From Hyphomonadaceae bacterium (GTDB lineage: Bacteria; Pseudomonadota; Alphaproteobacteria; Caulobacterales; Hyphomonadaceae): DNA of 64,000 bases. Location of the stretch: positions 1 to 64,000 of the forward strand of contig JALHLU010000008.1 in assembly GCA_022844345.1 (NCBI GenBank), in the 5' to 3' direction. This document shows, one piece after another, positions 16,357 through 24,608 of this stretch (the first letter of the stretch is position 1; every line of letters begins with the position of its first letter). The notes beneath the pieces are model-generated. The model worked only from the letters and a program-made list of their open reading frames with translations, ran no database searches and was not told the origin of the DNA. Position numbers and translations under genes: made by a program.

Positions 16357-17174
16357 CAGTTGGTCTCGCCCATGCTGCCCCCACGGCGCACATTTTCCGG
16401 CAAGCTCGCAGCCTGTGCGGGTGTCAGCGTCTCGATGGGCACGAGATAGGTGTGGATCGAGAATACAGTGGCTGTGGGCGTGAGTCGCTTCAGCGCCTGC
16501 CGCTCCACGCGCACATAGACCGGGCCTGCGGGATCAAACGGGCGCCGCTCGTGTTCGAGGCGAGGCTGGTGCAGTTCGGGGTCGTTGTAGCAGAGCACGT
16601 TGGCGCGCCATACGGCTTTGCCCTGCTGCAGCACATCCATCACGCGGTTCACGCGCTTGGCGATATTCTCGTCATAGCGTTCCACCGGCTGGTGGATGCC
16701 CATCATGTTGCGGCCGATCTTCTGGCCCAGCGTCCAGCTCGCCGGAAAGCAAAGCACGGCGGATGTCAGCACATGGCCATCCGGCGTCTGCTCGAGAATG
16801 AGGAAGTCCTCCTGGGCGAGGCGTGCGGCAGTCACTACCGGGTTCTCGTCTGCAGCCAGATCAACCTTCACGCCATCGGGCCGGCATATGCCCCCTCCCA
16901 CACCCGAATAGCCGGGCAGGGCCAGCACAGCAGCAGTCACCTGTTCAAGCAGCGCCGTTTCCGCTGCAACCGGCCCGGCCGCGCGCATGACGACTTCGTC
17001 CCGCCGTTCCTTCAGCAGGTGATCGCGATACGCCATCTGCCCCGCATAGGCGTCGTCCAACCGCAGCCAGTCGCCTTCCGCGACAGGCTGCAGCCCCGGC
17101 AGGCGCGCAGCCAGCGCATCCGTCCACGGCGCGACGGGCAGGGAAGACTGGCAGATTGGTTTGCGCGTACTCAC
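16356..17174 (-). CDS. DUF3445 heme-dependent oxidative N-demethylase family protein
   Basis: About 272 residues. The family signature is visible: AQEDFLILEQ, then CFPASWTLGQKIGRNMMGIHQPV, where the histidine in GIHQPV is the position of the heme ligand, and further VWRANVLCYNDPELHQPR and RVERQALKRLTPT. Characterised relatives oxidatively N-demethylate small molecules with a heme/flavin system. The frame has no ATG at its start; I chose the GTG at 17174, with TTG at 17204 as alternative. It is the first gene of a unit with the glycosylase. Confidence 0.8.
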   Translation of the reverse strand: MSTRKPICQSSLPVAPWTDALAARLPGLQPVAEGDWLRLDDAYAGQMAYRDHLLKERRDEVVMRAAGPVAAETALLEQVTAAVLALPGYSGVGGGICRPDGVKVDLAADENPVVTAARLAQEDFLILEQTPDGHVLTSAVLCFPASWTLGQKIGRNMMGIHQPVERYDENIAKRVNRVMDVLQQGKAVWRANVLCYNDPELHQPRLEHERRPFDPAGPVYVRVERQALKRLTPTATVFSIHTYLVPIETLTPAQAASLPENVRRGGSMGETN

Positions 17175-17228
17175 GCGGTTGAGTGAACGAGGAGACGAGC
17201 CCAAGTCAACGCCAGTGCGTGCCGAGAC

Positions 17229-17349
17229 AGACCCCCACCTGTCCGCCCCCTAAACGGGGCGGAACCTTGCTTCGCCGACTTACCCAATATTGAAGGCAGG
17301 TCGCGCAACAGGGTCCCGCCCCGTTTAGGGGGCGGACAGGTGGGGGTCT
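17229..17349. repeat. 121-bp inverted-repeat element
   Basis: Two 37-bp arms, 17229-17265 and 17313-17349, are inverted copies with a single mismatch and enclose 47 bases. Each arm itself holds a small hairpin (CCGCCCC/GGGGCGG). This is the structure of a MITE- or REP-like element. I see no clear target-site duplication and no ORF in it. It lies between the DUF3445 gene and the thioesterase downstream of sspB. Confidence 0.9.
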
Positions 17350-17379
17350 CTAGCGTCGATGGGATTGAAAGCTTGCGCG

Positions 17380-17841
17380 CTAGAACCGCTTGAACGGCTT
17401 GGGCGCCTGGGTGGCGCTGGCCTTTGCGACCACTTCGCCTGCCGGGTTGTAGATCTCGCCCTCGATGAAGCAGATCGAGCGGCCCCATTTGAGGATGCGG
17501 GCTTCGCCGGTTGCGGGGCCGACAAAGAGCGGGCGCAGGAACGACACCTTCATCTCCAGCGTCGGCGCGTTCATCGTGACGTTGGAGGCGATGATCGCCG
17601 CCGTGCTCATCGCTTCGTCCAGCATGGCGCAGATGAAGCCGCCCTGGATCGCGCCGGTGGGGTTGGCGAACTCCGGCCGCGCCTCGAACGAAAACCGCGT
17701 CAACATCGCGGTTTGATCGACATGCGTGACCTGCATACCGAGCGTCTGCGTGCAGGGCGGCCGCTTGGTCGAGTTCTGGAAGCGCGCCAGCATCTCCGTA
17801 TCGGAAAGGCGTGGCTTTTCCTCTGGCGGTCTGTCGCTCAT
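17380..17841 (-). CDS. PaaI-type hotdog thioesterase
   Basis: A 153-residue hotdog protein. NPTGAIQGGFICAMLDEAMSTAA is the catalytic loop and central helix of PaaI thioesterases, followed by strands TLEMKVSFLRPLFVG and SICFIEGEIYNPAGEVVAKASA. It should hydrolyse CoA thioesters of unknown identity. It lies 16 bases downstream of sspB on the same strand, so the two are probably co-transcribed. Confidence 0.88.
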   Translation of the reverse strand: MSDRPPEEKPRLSDTEMLARFQNSTKRPPCTQTLGMQVTHVDQTAMLTRFSFEARPEFANPTGAIQGGFICAMLDEAMSTAAIIASNVTMNAPTLEMKVSFLRPLFVGPATGEARILKWGRSICFIEGEIYNPAGEVVAKASATQAPKPFKRF

Positions 17842-17857
17842 CTATGGCGGCCTGAGC

Positions 17858-18367
17858 CTACTTGCGCCGGAACGCATCAAGCGAGACGACTGCGCCCTTC
17901 GGCGCATCCTCGGCTGGCTGGTGCGCTGACGCATCCGGATCAGACGTTGCGAGCGGAAGGACGGCGGCGTCTCCGCCCGCAGGACGAGAGTCCGTATCCA
18001 GCTGCAGCCCGAAGCCCACCGACGGATCGACGAACCGCGAGATCGCCGTGAAGGGAATGCGCAGCGGGTGGTTGATGCCGCCGAACTTCAGCGTGACTTC
18101 GAACCGGTCTTCGTGGACCTCGAAGTCCAGATACTGGTGCTGGATGACGATAGTCATCTCGTCGGGGAATTTGTCCTTCAGATCGTCCGACATCTGCACG
18201 CCCTGAAGGCGCGTGCGGAACGTTACGTAATAATGATGATCGCCAGGCAGGTAGCCAAGCTTCGCAGCTTTCGCCAAAGCAGCGCGAACGACAGCGCGCA
18301 ACGCGGCCTGCGTGAGGTCGTGATAGCCAATATGATCCTTAGCGGATCCCGGTCCCCGGTCCAACAT
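17858..18367 (-). CDS. sspB: SspB, ClpXP adaptor for ssrA-tagged proteins
   Basis: A 169-residue protein of the alphaproteobacterial SspB type. The dimeric substrate-binding domain covers about 15-125 (GDHHYYVTFRTRLQGVQMSD, FPDEMTIVIQHQYLDFEV, FGGINHPLRIPFTAISRFVDPSVGFGL). A variable linker leads to the C-terminal peptide GAVVSLDAFRRK, which is the ClpX-docking tail. It binds the tag added by tmRNA and delivers the protein to ClpXP. The tmRNA gene itself lies about 4.5 kb away in this window. GAGGGAGAG precedes the ATG. Confidence 0.92.
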   Translation of the reverse strand: MLDRGPGSAKDHIGYHDLTQAALRAVVRAALAKAAKLGYLPGDHHYYVTFRTRLQGVQMSDDLKDKFPDEMTIVIQHQYLDFEVHEDRFEVTLKFGGINHPLRIPFTAISRFVDPSVGFGLQLDTDSRPAGGDAAVLPLATSDPDASAHQPAEDAPKGAVVSLDAFRRK

Positions 18368-18555
18368 GCTCTCCCTCGCCTTGGGATGAGAGCTAAGCCC
18401 TCATCGCTGTTGGGTAAAATGGGTTCAAGCTTAAGGCGAGCCGCTCTTCGTCGTCTCGTTCAGCTGATCTGATAAGGACCATCGCGGCCTCCCCGGCAAG
18501 AGAGAAGACCAACATTTCATTTCCCCACCGCCCGAAGCGCCCTATCCTCAAGCAC

Positions 18556-19854
18556 ATGAGACGCCCCACAAAGCCCTATCGGTCGCGCAAGATCGGCGAT
18601 CGCGCCCTGTCTCCCGAGACCTTGATGATGGGGTATGGCTTTTCGCCTCACCTCTCCGAAGGCGCGCTCAAACCCCCTCTCTTCCAGACATCCACCTTCG
18701 TCTTCGAGACGGCGGAGGATGGAAAGGCCTCGTTCGAACTCGCCTACGGGCTGCGCGAGAAGCGGCGCGACGAGGAGATGCATCTCATCTACTCGCGCAT
18801 CAACAACCCCAACCTCGAAGTGCTGGAAGACCGCCTTTCCGTATGGGACGCCGCGGAAAAAGCACTCGCTTTTGCCTCTGGTATGGCCGCCATCTCGACC
18901 ACGCTGATGACTTTCCTGCGGCCGGGAGACACCTTCGTCTTCTCCGAGCCGGTCTATGGCGGCACGGAATACCTGGTTCACAACATACTGCCGCAGTTTG
19001 GCGCAAGAGGCGTAGGCTTCATGGCTGAAGGCGGGGCTGATGCGTTCCGGGCAGCCGCGGCCGAGGCTGCCGTACTGGCCGCGAAAACCGGCGGCAAGGT
19101 TGGCGCGGTTTACGTAGAGACGCCGGCCAATCCCACGAATGGTCTTGTCGACATCGCGCTCGCGCGTGAGTTGTCTGAATCGCTCAAGGGTCCTGCAGGC
19201 CGCCCGCCCGTTATCGTCGATAATACCTTCCTCGGCCCGCTCTGGCAGCAGCCTCTCGCGCTCGGCGCGGACATCTGCGTCACCTCGCTCACCAAGTATG
19301 TCGGCGGGCATTCGGATCTGATCGCAGGCGCTGCCTCTGGCGACGCGAGCTGGATCGGACAGGTCGCTGTCTTCCGCACCATCCTTGGCACGATGACCGA
19401 CCCGCACACCGCCTGGCTGTTGTTGCGCTCGCTTGAGACGCTGAAGCTGCGGATGGATGCAGCCGAACTCGGCGCCCGCAAGGTCGCTGCTTATCTTCAA
19501 ACACATCCGCGCGTGAAGTCTGTCTGGTACCTGCCTTTCCTGCCGAAAGACCATCCCGATCGCGCCCTGTTCGAGAAGCAGTGCAAGACGGCGGGCTCAA
19601 CGTTCTCCTTCGAGATCGAGGGCGGGGAGGCGGAAGCGTTTGCCTTCCTCAACAAGCTGCAGGTCATCAAGCTGGCCGTCAGCCTCGGCGGCACCGAAAC
19701 GCTCGCTTCCCACCCTGCGGCGATGACGCATTCGGACGTGCCGCCTGATCAGCGCTTGCGGCTCGGCATCACGGAGTCGCTGGTTCGCCTTTCTATCGGC
19801 GTCGAGAACCCCGACGACCTGATCGCCGACATCGAACAGGCGCTGGGGCAGTAG
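18556..19854 (+). CDS. PLP-dependent Cys/Met metabolism enzyme (cystathionine gamma-synthase family)
   Basis: A 432-residue fold-type I PLP enzyme. K247 in TSLTKYVGGHSDLI forms the Schiff base; YSRINNPN (79-86) and the SGMAAIS loop (108-114) bind the cofactor phosphate, and VDNTF (221-225) supplies the aspartate for the pyridine ring. Members add or cleave at the gamma carbon of Cys/Met precursors (metB, metC, megL, metZ); which reaction applies cannot be read. The insertion GLREKRRDEEMH before YSR marks a subgroup common in alphaproteobacteria. A P450 follows 52 bases later on the same strand. Confidence 0.88.
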   Translation: MRRPTKPYRSRKIGDRALSPETLMMGYGFSPHLSEGALKPPLFQTSTFVFETAEDGKASFELAYGLREKRRDEEMHLIYSRINNPNLEVLEDRLSVWDAAEKALAFASGMAAISTTLMTFLRPGDTFVFSEPVYGGTEYLVHNILPQFGARGVGFMAEGGADAFRAAAAEAAVLAAKTGGKVGAVYVETPANPTNGLVDIALARELSESLKGPAGRPPVIVDNTFLGPLWQQPLALGADICVTSLTKYVGGHSDLIAGAASGDASWIGQVAVFRTILGTMTDPHTAWLLLRSLETLKLRMDAAELGARKVAAYLQTHPRVKSVWYLPFLPKDHPDRALFEKQCKTAGSTFSFEIEGGEAEAFAFLNKLQVIKLAVSLGGTETLASHPAAMTHSDVPPDQRLRLGITESLVRLSIGVENPDDLIADIEQALGQ

Positions 19855-19906
19855 GACACTCTATCAATCCTCGACGCCGCTCGCGCCCGGTGCTACTCCC
19901 CCCGCC

Positions 19907-21286
19907 ATGGCTGACACTCTGACCTCGTCGGATTTCGTGCCGCAGACGGTGATCCCGCCTGAGAAGCCGCTGCCTCTCATGCGCGGCCTCATGCAGATGA
20001 TCGCCAATCCGCTCTATGTATGGCCACAGGCCATGTACGAGAATCCGTATCACGGCGTGAAATGGATCGGCCGCACCTTCCACTACATCCGCAAGCCCGA
20101 ACACATGAAGGCGGTCTTCCTCGACCATGCGGACATCTTCGCCAAGTCGCAGTTCCAGAAGAAGCTGGTTGGCCCCGCGCTGGGCGACGGGTTGCTGACG
20201 GCCGAAGGCGAGCACTGGAAGTTCCAGCGCCGCGCCGCATCCCCCGCCTTCCGCATCGACGCCCTGCGCGCGCTCGTTCCCGCCTTCTCGCATTCAGCGC
20301 AGGAAACCATCGAGCGCATCAAGGCGATGCCCGCCGGCCAGACCGTGGACGTCATGCAGGAAATGCAGCACGCCACGCTCGATGTGATCGTGGAAACCAT
20401 CCTTGGCGGCGCTGATCCCGAATTTGGCTATGACCGCATGGCGCGGATTGTCTCCGACTATATCGAGACGATGGGCAAGCCCGACATGCTGGACATGTTC
20501 GGCGCGCCCAACTGGGTGCCGCGTCCGTGGGGCGGCAAGGGCCGCCGGCGCGCCGCTGAGCTTCAGCAATCAGCCGCGAACGCCATCAACCGCCGCCGGG
20601 CGTCAGGCGGACAGCAGAAGGACCTGCTTGGCCTGCTGCTCGCCGCGCGCGATCCGGAAACGGGCAGGGGGCTTTCCGACGTCGAACTGCGCGACAATGT
20701 CGTCACCTTCATCGGTGCCGGCCACGAGACGACAGCGCTCGCGCTCACCTTCTCGCTCTATCTCGTCGCCAACGCGCCCGACGTGCAGGAACGCCTGCTG
20801 CGCGAAGTTCTGGACGTCTGCGGCGACAGGCCGATCGATGCCGCGATGGTGGACAACCTCGTCTACCACGAGCAGGTCATCAAGGAGGCGATGCGGCTCT
20901 ATCCGCCCGTCGCCATCATTGATCGCATGGCGACGCAGGACATCGATATCGGCGACGCCATGGTGAAGAAGGGCGATTTCGCCTTCGCGCTTATCTACGT
21001 CATGCATCGCCACAAGCTGTTGTGGGACCACCCCGAGCGCTTCGATCCCGAACGCTTCTCGCCGGAGAACGCGAAGAAGCTGCATCGCTTCCAGTTCATG
21101 CCCTTCGGCGCCGGCCCGCGCATCTGCATCGGCATGAAATTCGCCTACATGGAGGCGGTCGCCATGCTGGCGACGCTGGTGCGCGGCCTGCGCTTCCTGC
21201 CCAACGCCGCGCACACGGTCGAACCCAACATCCGCATCACGCTCCGCCCCGAAGGCGGCATGCCGCTCTATGCGGAGAAGCGTTAG
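19907..21286 (+). CDS. Cytochrome P450
   Basis: A 459-residue P450. The heme-binding loop FMPFGAGPRICIGMKFA has the thiolate ligand at C407; the I-helix oxygen-activation motif is GAGHETTA (about 265-272) and the K-helix EAMR motif lies near 330. No membrane anchor is visible, so it is a soluble bacterial type needing separate ferredoxin partners, which are not in this window. It begins 52 bases after the PLP enzyme. Its stop overlaps the stop of the convergent OsmC gene. Confidence 0.95.
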   Translation: MADTLTSSDFVPQTVIPPEKPLPLMRGLMQMIANPLYVWPQAMYENPYHGVKWIGRTFHYIRKPEHMKAVFLDHADIFAKSQFQKKLVGPALGDGLLTAEGEHWKFQRRAASPAFRIDALRALVPAFSHSAQETIERIKAMPAGQTVDVMQEMQHATLDVIVETILGGADPEFGYDRMARIVSDYIETMGKPDMLDMFGAPNWVPRPWGGKGRRRAAELQQSAANAINRRRASGGQQKDLLGLLLAARDPETGRGLSDVELRDNVVTFIGAGHETTALALTFSLYLVANAPDVQERLLREVLDVCGDRPIDAAMVDNLVYHEQVIKEAMRLYPPVAIIDRMATQDIDIGDAMVKKGDFAFALIYVMHRHKLLWDHPERFDPERFSPENAKKLHRFQFMPFGAGPRICIGMKFAYMEAVAMLATLVRGLRFLPNAAHTVEPNIRITLRPEGGMPLYAEKR

Positions 21287-21711
21287 CCCTCCAGCTTCGC
21301 ATCCAGCGCAATCTCGATGGAGCTCAGCGCCTTCGACACCGGGCAGCCAGCCTTTGCCTTGTCCGCAGCCGCCGAGAAGTCAGCCGCGCTCATGCCAGGG
21401 ACATTGCCGGTGAGGGTGAGCGCGCTCTTCGTGATGCCGACGCCGGGCTTCACTTCAACTTCTGCAACCGTGGTCAGCTTCGTTGCGGGATGGCCGGCTT
21501 CGGCGAGGAAATGCGACAGCTGCATGGTGAAGCACGACGCATGCGCGGCCGCGATCAGCTCTTCGGGGTTGGTCGCGGACTTGCCGCTCTCGTCCTCGAA
21601 GCGCGCCTTGAAGGTGTAGGGGCTATCCTGGATCACGCCGCTCTGCATCGAGATCGCGCCATTGCCGGTCTTGAGATCGCCAGACCAGACGGCGGTTGCG
21701 GTGCGTTTCAT
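21283..21711 (-). CDS. OsmC family peroxide resistance protein
   Basis: A 142-residue OsmC/Ohr-like protein that reduces organic hydroperoxides with a cysteine pair. The first active-site cysteine is in LIAAAHASCFTMQLSHFLAEAG and the second in KAKAGCPVSKALSSIEI. The N-terminus MKRTATAVWSGDLKTGNGAI is typical of the OsmC branch. The start at 21711, with GGAG upstream, replaces a longer frame without family similarity. The gene converges on the P450 with a 4-base overlap at the stops. Confidence 0.93.
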   Translation of the reverse strand: MKRTATAVWSGDLKTGNGAISMQSGVIQDSPYTFKARFEDESGKSATNPEELIAAAHASCFTMQLSHFLAEAGHPATKLTTVAEVEVKPGVGITKSALTLTGNVPGMSAADFSAAADKAKAGCPVSKALSSIEIALDAKLEG

Positions 21712-21851
21712 GGGGGGCTCCTTGTGGTGTCCAAGGGGAACATAGGGCGACGGCGAGGAAGATAAATCATACGAACGCATGGTTCGCGCGTCCGCACGCC
21801 GAATACGCCATTCTTGTATACCTATTTTGGCCGTGGAATGATGGCTTGGGG

Positions 21852-22643
21852 ATGTCGATGACAAGCACGCAGCACTCACCAGCAACACCTGTCGAGGCTG
21901 ATGCCAATCCAGGCGATGGCGGAGGCGCGCCGGCGACGCCGCTTCGCCGGATCGCAGGACATCTGCGCAACCAGCACTGGATCGCCATCGGCATCGAGTT
22001 CCTGGTGGTGGTTTTCGGCGTGTTCCTGGGCTTCCAGCTGACAAGCTGGAACGAAAGCCGTCAGCAGGCCGAGTTCGAACGCGCCATGCTCACGCGGCTT
22101 GGAGAAGAGTTCAGGGCGGTCGAGGTTGATCTTGCAGAGGTAGTGGAGCGCTTCGATGCGACGGCGCACAGCACGCAGCGCATCATCGAGACCCTGAGAG
22201 CAGGCGTCCCGCCCGAGGACGAGGCAGCGTTCCGCATCGCCCTTCGCGATACGCAGTACATCTGGGATGCGCCGGCATTGTCGACCACCTATCAGGAGTT
22301 TCTTGCGATTGGGGGATTGTCGCGTCTGCACGATTCCGAACTGCGGAAGTCGTTGGCGCGCTATGGCGATTACTCGGAACGGTATGCGCGGAAGATGCCC
22401 AATGCGGTCGCAGCGATCCTTGCGCCTGACTCAAACTTCCTCAAGGCGGTTGCATGGAGCGCCGATGTCGACGACTGGGCAGGCCCCGATGCGGTTGTCA
22501 GCTACGACTGGAATGCGCTTCAGCATGTAAAAGCTGAACTGCAATCATGGCTGTCCTATCAGTCCGAGCTTGGCGGCTACTCGCGCGAGCAGCTCAAGGA
22601 AGTCCGGCTTGCGCTGTCGCTGCTGGACAAGGGCGAGCGCTGA
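21852..22643 (+). CDS. Membrane-anchored protein of unknown function
   Basis: A 263-residue protein. After a 40-residue polar N-terminus comes RIAGHLRNQHWIAIGIEFLVVVFGVFLGFQLTSWNE, one membrane helix ending in the QLTSWNE motif typical of a family of short anchored proteins (similar to DUF6090 types). The rest, from EFERAMLTRLGEEF on, is helical and likely outside or under the membrane. Function unknown. ATG 21852 or 21858 could be the start; the Shine-Dalgarno is weak for both. Confidence 0.7.
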   Translation: MSMTSTQHSPATPVEADANPGDGGGAPATPLRRIAGHLRNQHWIAIGIEFLVVVFGVFLGFQLTSWNESRQQAEFERAMLTRLGEEFRAVEVDLAEVVERFDATAHSTQRIIETLRAGVPPEDEAAFRIALRDTQYIWDAPALSTTYQEFLAIGGLSRLHDSELRKSLARYGDYSERYARKMPNAVAAILAPDSNFLKAVAWSADVDDWAGPDAVVSYDWNALQHVKAELQSWLSYQSELGGYSREQLKEVRLALSLLDKGER

Positions 22644-22699
22644 TCCTGCGGCGTCGCGCGACCCGGCATCTGTCCCGATTGCATGCGCTGAAAACAAGT

Positions 22700-22729
22700 G
22701 GGGCGGCTTCTGTTGCCAGGCGCCGCCCC
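22700..22729 (-). terminator. Terminator of the tmRNA gene
   Basis: A perfect 8-bp GGGGCGGC/GCCGCCCC stem followed on the minus strand by ACTTGTTTTC. A second hairpin (CCTTAGCT/AGCTAAGG, 22738-22759) lies just upstream, near the 3' end of the coding piece. Confidence 0.75.
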
Positions 22730-22735
22730 GAGCCC

Positions 22736-22910
22736 CGCCTTAGCTTGCTAGAGCTAAGGACTTAGGTTTGGAAATCACCAGCTGCTTACGCAGCGAGGCG
22801 AGCTTCCTGAGCAAAGTTGTCGTTGGCAACTATTGCGTAAAAGGCTTCTATCGGGGCCAAAGCGGGCAAAGTCTTCGCCTTTACACATCCGTCGATCCTG
22901 TGTCGGCCCC
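22736..22910 (-). ncRNA. ssrA: tmRNA, coding piece of permuted gene
   Basis: The 5' end GGGGCCGACACAGGATCGAC (from 22910) is the conserved tmRNA start. Its first seven bases pair with CGGCTCC of the acceptor piece with one G-U. The tag reading frame (22827-22786) encodes ANDNFAQEARLAA and a stop, close to the Caulobacter tag and ending in LAA for protease recognition. The 3' boundary near 22736 is an estimate at the distal hairpin. In this permuted layout the piece lies 3' of the acceptor piece in the precursor. Confidence 0.93.
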
Positions 22911-22940
22911 AGACAGCCCGGCCACGACCGGGGTGAAATC

Positions 22941-23031
22941 TGGTGGAGCCGCCGGGCACTGCCCCCGGGTCCGGTCTGCTTATTACGCGAGGGTTTATCG
23001 CCATAGTTCCCAATCCTTGCGAACGGGGAAC
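22941..23031 (-). ncRNA. ssrA: tmRNA, acceptor piece of permuted gene
   Basis: The piece ends with CGGCTCC, discriminator A and an encoded CCA at 22941. A 5-bp T stem (CCGGG/CCCGG) encloses a 7-base loop GGCAGTG rather than the usual TTCRANY. The 5' part has a GTTCCC/GGGAAC hairpin. About 30 bases separate it from the coding piece and are expected to be removed. The 5' end is an estimate from the promoter position. Confidence 0.88.
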
Positions 23032-23037
23032 ACGATC

Positions 23038-23065
23038 AATATAGGCGCGAAAGCCTTAACCGCAA
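23038..23065 (-). promoter_or_regulatory. Promoter of the tmRNA gene
   Basis: On the minus strand TTGCGG (23065-23060) and TATATT (23043-23038) are separated by 16 bases. Transcription would begin near 23031, at the 5' edge of the acceptor piece. Confidence 0.6.
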
Positions 23066-23098
23066 ACAACTGATCTCTGTTCCCGAATACGGCTCCCG

Positions 23099-23212
23099 TC
23101 AGCGCCTTATCAGCCCGATATCGACGCCAAGCATCGCCAGAAGCATCGCGCCGGCGAAGACCAGCAACGCGATCGCTCCGACTATCCGGAAAAACCAGAA
23201 CACCTTCTCCAT
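23099..23212 (-). CDS. 37-residue single-span membrane protein
   Basis: An ATG-initiated ORF with GGGAG upstream. The product starts MEKVFWFFRIV, continues with GAIALLVFAGAMLLAMLG as one membrane helix, and ends with DIGLIRR. The shape, the ribosome site and the position just upstream of ssrA support a real gene. I recognise no family. Confidence 0.55.
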   Translation of the reverse strand: MEKVFWFFRIVGAIALLVFAGAMLLAMLGVDIGLIRR

Positions 23213-23293
23213 GCGCGCTCCCGTGCACGCCGAGCTTTCATGCTCGGCGTATCAAGGCAACAACGCGCCGCGACCGATTTCAGATCGCAGTAT

Positions 23294-23698
23294 TCAGTGC
23301 GCCGTCATGCAGAAAGCATTGAGCCGGTTACCGTCCGGATCGCGGAAATAGGCTGCATAGAGCCCGCCGCCATGCTCCTGCGGCTCGGCTTCGGCGACGC
23401 CGCCATGGCGAAGCGCCACCTCGTAGATCCGCTGCACCTGTTCGGGATCGTCCGCCTGCAGCGGCGCGATGCCCTGCGCCAGCATCGGCGCCGATTCGCT
23501 GACAGCCAGCCCGAAGCCCGGAAGCCCCCAGGCCACCATGTCGCCAGCCTCGATCGACCGTCGCACGCCGATCTCGTGGGCGATGAGATCGTAGAAGCGC
23601 TGGGCACGCGCCAGATTCCGGGTGCCCAGGGTCACATAACCCTCAGCCAGGTCAGCTGCTGGCCTCAGGTCTCTGGCAAAGCCGGCGTCATATGCCAT
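23294..23698 (-). CDS. VOC (glyoxalase/bleomycin resistance) family protein
   Basis: A 134-residue VOC-fold protein: YVTLGTRNLARAQRFYDLI begins the first beta-alpha-beta module, and YAAYFRDPDGNRLNAFC is the typical end of the second. Enzymatic role unknown; such proteins are lyases, dioxygenases or binding proteins. A longer frame opens at 23767, but ATG 23698 has GAGG at suitable spacing and starts just before the domain. Confidence 0.82.
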   Translation of the reverse strand: MAYDAGFARDLRPAADLAEGYVTLGTRNLARAQRFYDLIAHEIGVRRSIEAGDMVAWGLPGFGLAVSESAPMLAQGIAPLQADDPEQVQRIYEVALRHGGVAEAEPQEHGGGLYAAYFRDPDGNRLNAFCMTAH

Positions 23699-23890
23699 GA
23701 TGCGTGCCTCGATCGGGTGGGAATCATCGTCGAGAACAAACATAGAACATTGAAGACTGCGCGGCAAGAGTCCCGCAACATTTCGTGCCCCCGGGCCGGG
23801 ATTTCCCTACAATCCATCTGGCGTTGGAACCCGAAGATCGGCAGCATCCGCAGGGAACTTCCACTCACGCAATGCCCTGGGGAGGGACGG

Positions 23891-24583
23891 ATGAAGAAGC
23901 TGGTCGCCGAAGCGGTCGGAACCGCGACGCTTGTGTTGTTCGGCTGCGGAGCAGCGGTCCTGGCGCCAGACGTAGGCCAGCTGGGGATTTCGTTCGCCTT
24001 CGGCCTCGCCATCGTCGCCATGGCCTACGGCATCGGCCCAGTGTCGGGCTGCCACATCAATCCCGCTGTGTCGCTGGGCGCCTTCATGGCCGGGCGGATG
24101 ACCGCGAACGAGATGCTGATGTACTGGGCCGCACAGTTCGTCGGCGCGCTTGTCGGCGCGGGAATCCTCTATGTCATCGCGGGTGGACAGGCGGCAGAGG
24201 CTGGCCAAGCCTATCAGATCGGCGCCTATGGTCTTGGGTCCAACGGATGGGGCGCGGATTATCTCGGCAAGTACTCGATGACGGCCGCCCTCGTGTTCGA
24301 GATCGTGGCGACCTTCCTGTTCGTTGTCGTCATCCTCGGCGTCACGCAGGAGAAGGGCAGCCCCGCCTTCGCCGGCATTGCGATCGGCCTGACGCTGGTT
24401 GTGATCCACATCGTGGGTATCCAGGTGACGGGCGTGTCGGTGAACCCGGCGCGGTCGTTTGGTCCGGCCGTGTTCGCGCAGGGCGAGGCGCTCAACCAGC
24501 TCTGGCTCTTCATCGTTGCGCCGCTTGCAGGGGCGGCGCTTGCGGGCCTCGCCTTCCGCGGCAAGCTGCTGAGCGCCGACTGA
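23891..24583 (+). CDS. aqpZ: Aquaporin Z
   Basis: A 230-residue water channel with six membrane helices. The two NPA boxes are in SGCHINPAVS (57-59) and VSVNPARSFGP. The selectivity-filter histidine, threonine and arginine are all present in VVIHIVGIQVTGVSVNPARS, the arrangement of E. coli AqpZ and not of a glycerol channel. GGAGGGACGG precedes the start at 23891. Confidence 0.96.
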   Translation: MKKLVAEAVGTATLVLFGCGAAVLAPDVGQLGISFAFGLAIVAMAYGIGPVSGCHINPAVSLGAFMAGRMTANEMLMYWAAQFVGALVGAGILYVIAGGQAAEAGQAYQIGAYGLGSNGWGADYLGKYSMTAALVFEIVATFLFVVVILGVTQEKGSPAFAGIAIGLTLVVIHIVGIQVTGVSVNPARSFGPAVFAQGEALNQLWLFIVAPLAGAALAGLAFRGKLLSAD

Positions 24584-24608
24584 GCTGTTCGGGCTTTCAT
24601 CAACGCGG

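Noticed and set aside
22786-23013. A 75-codon minus-strand ORF ending ANDNFAQEARLAA
   Set aside because: It is the tag frame of tmRNA extended backwards by chance; the region folds as the permuted tmRNA.
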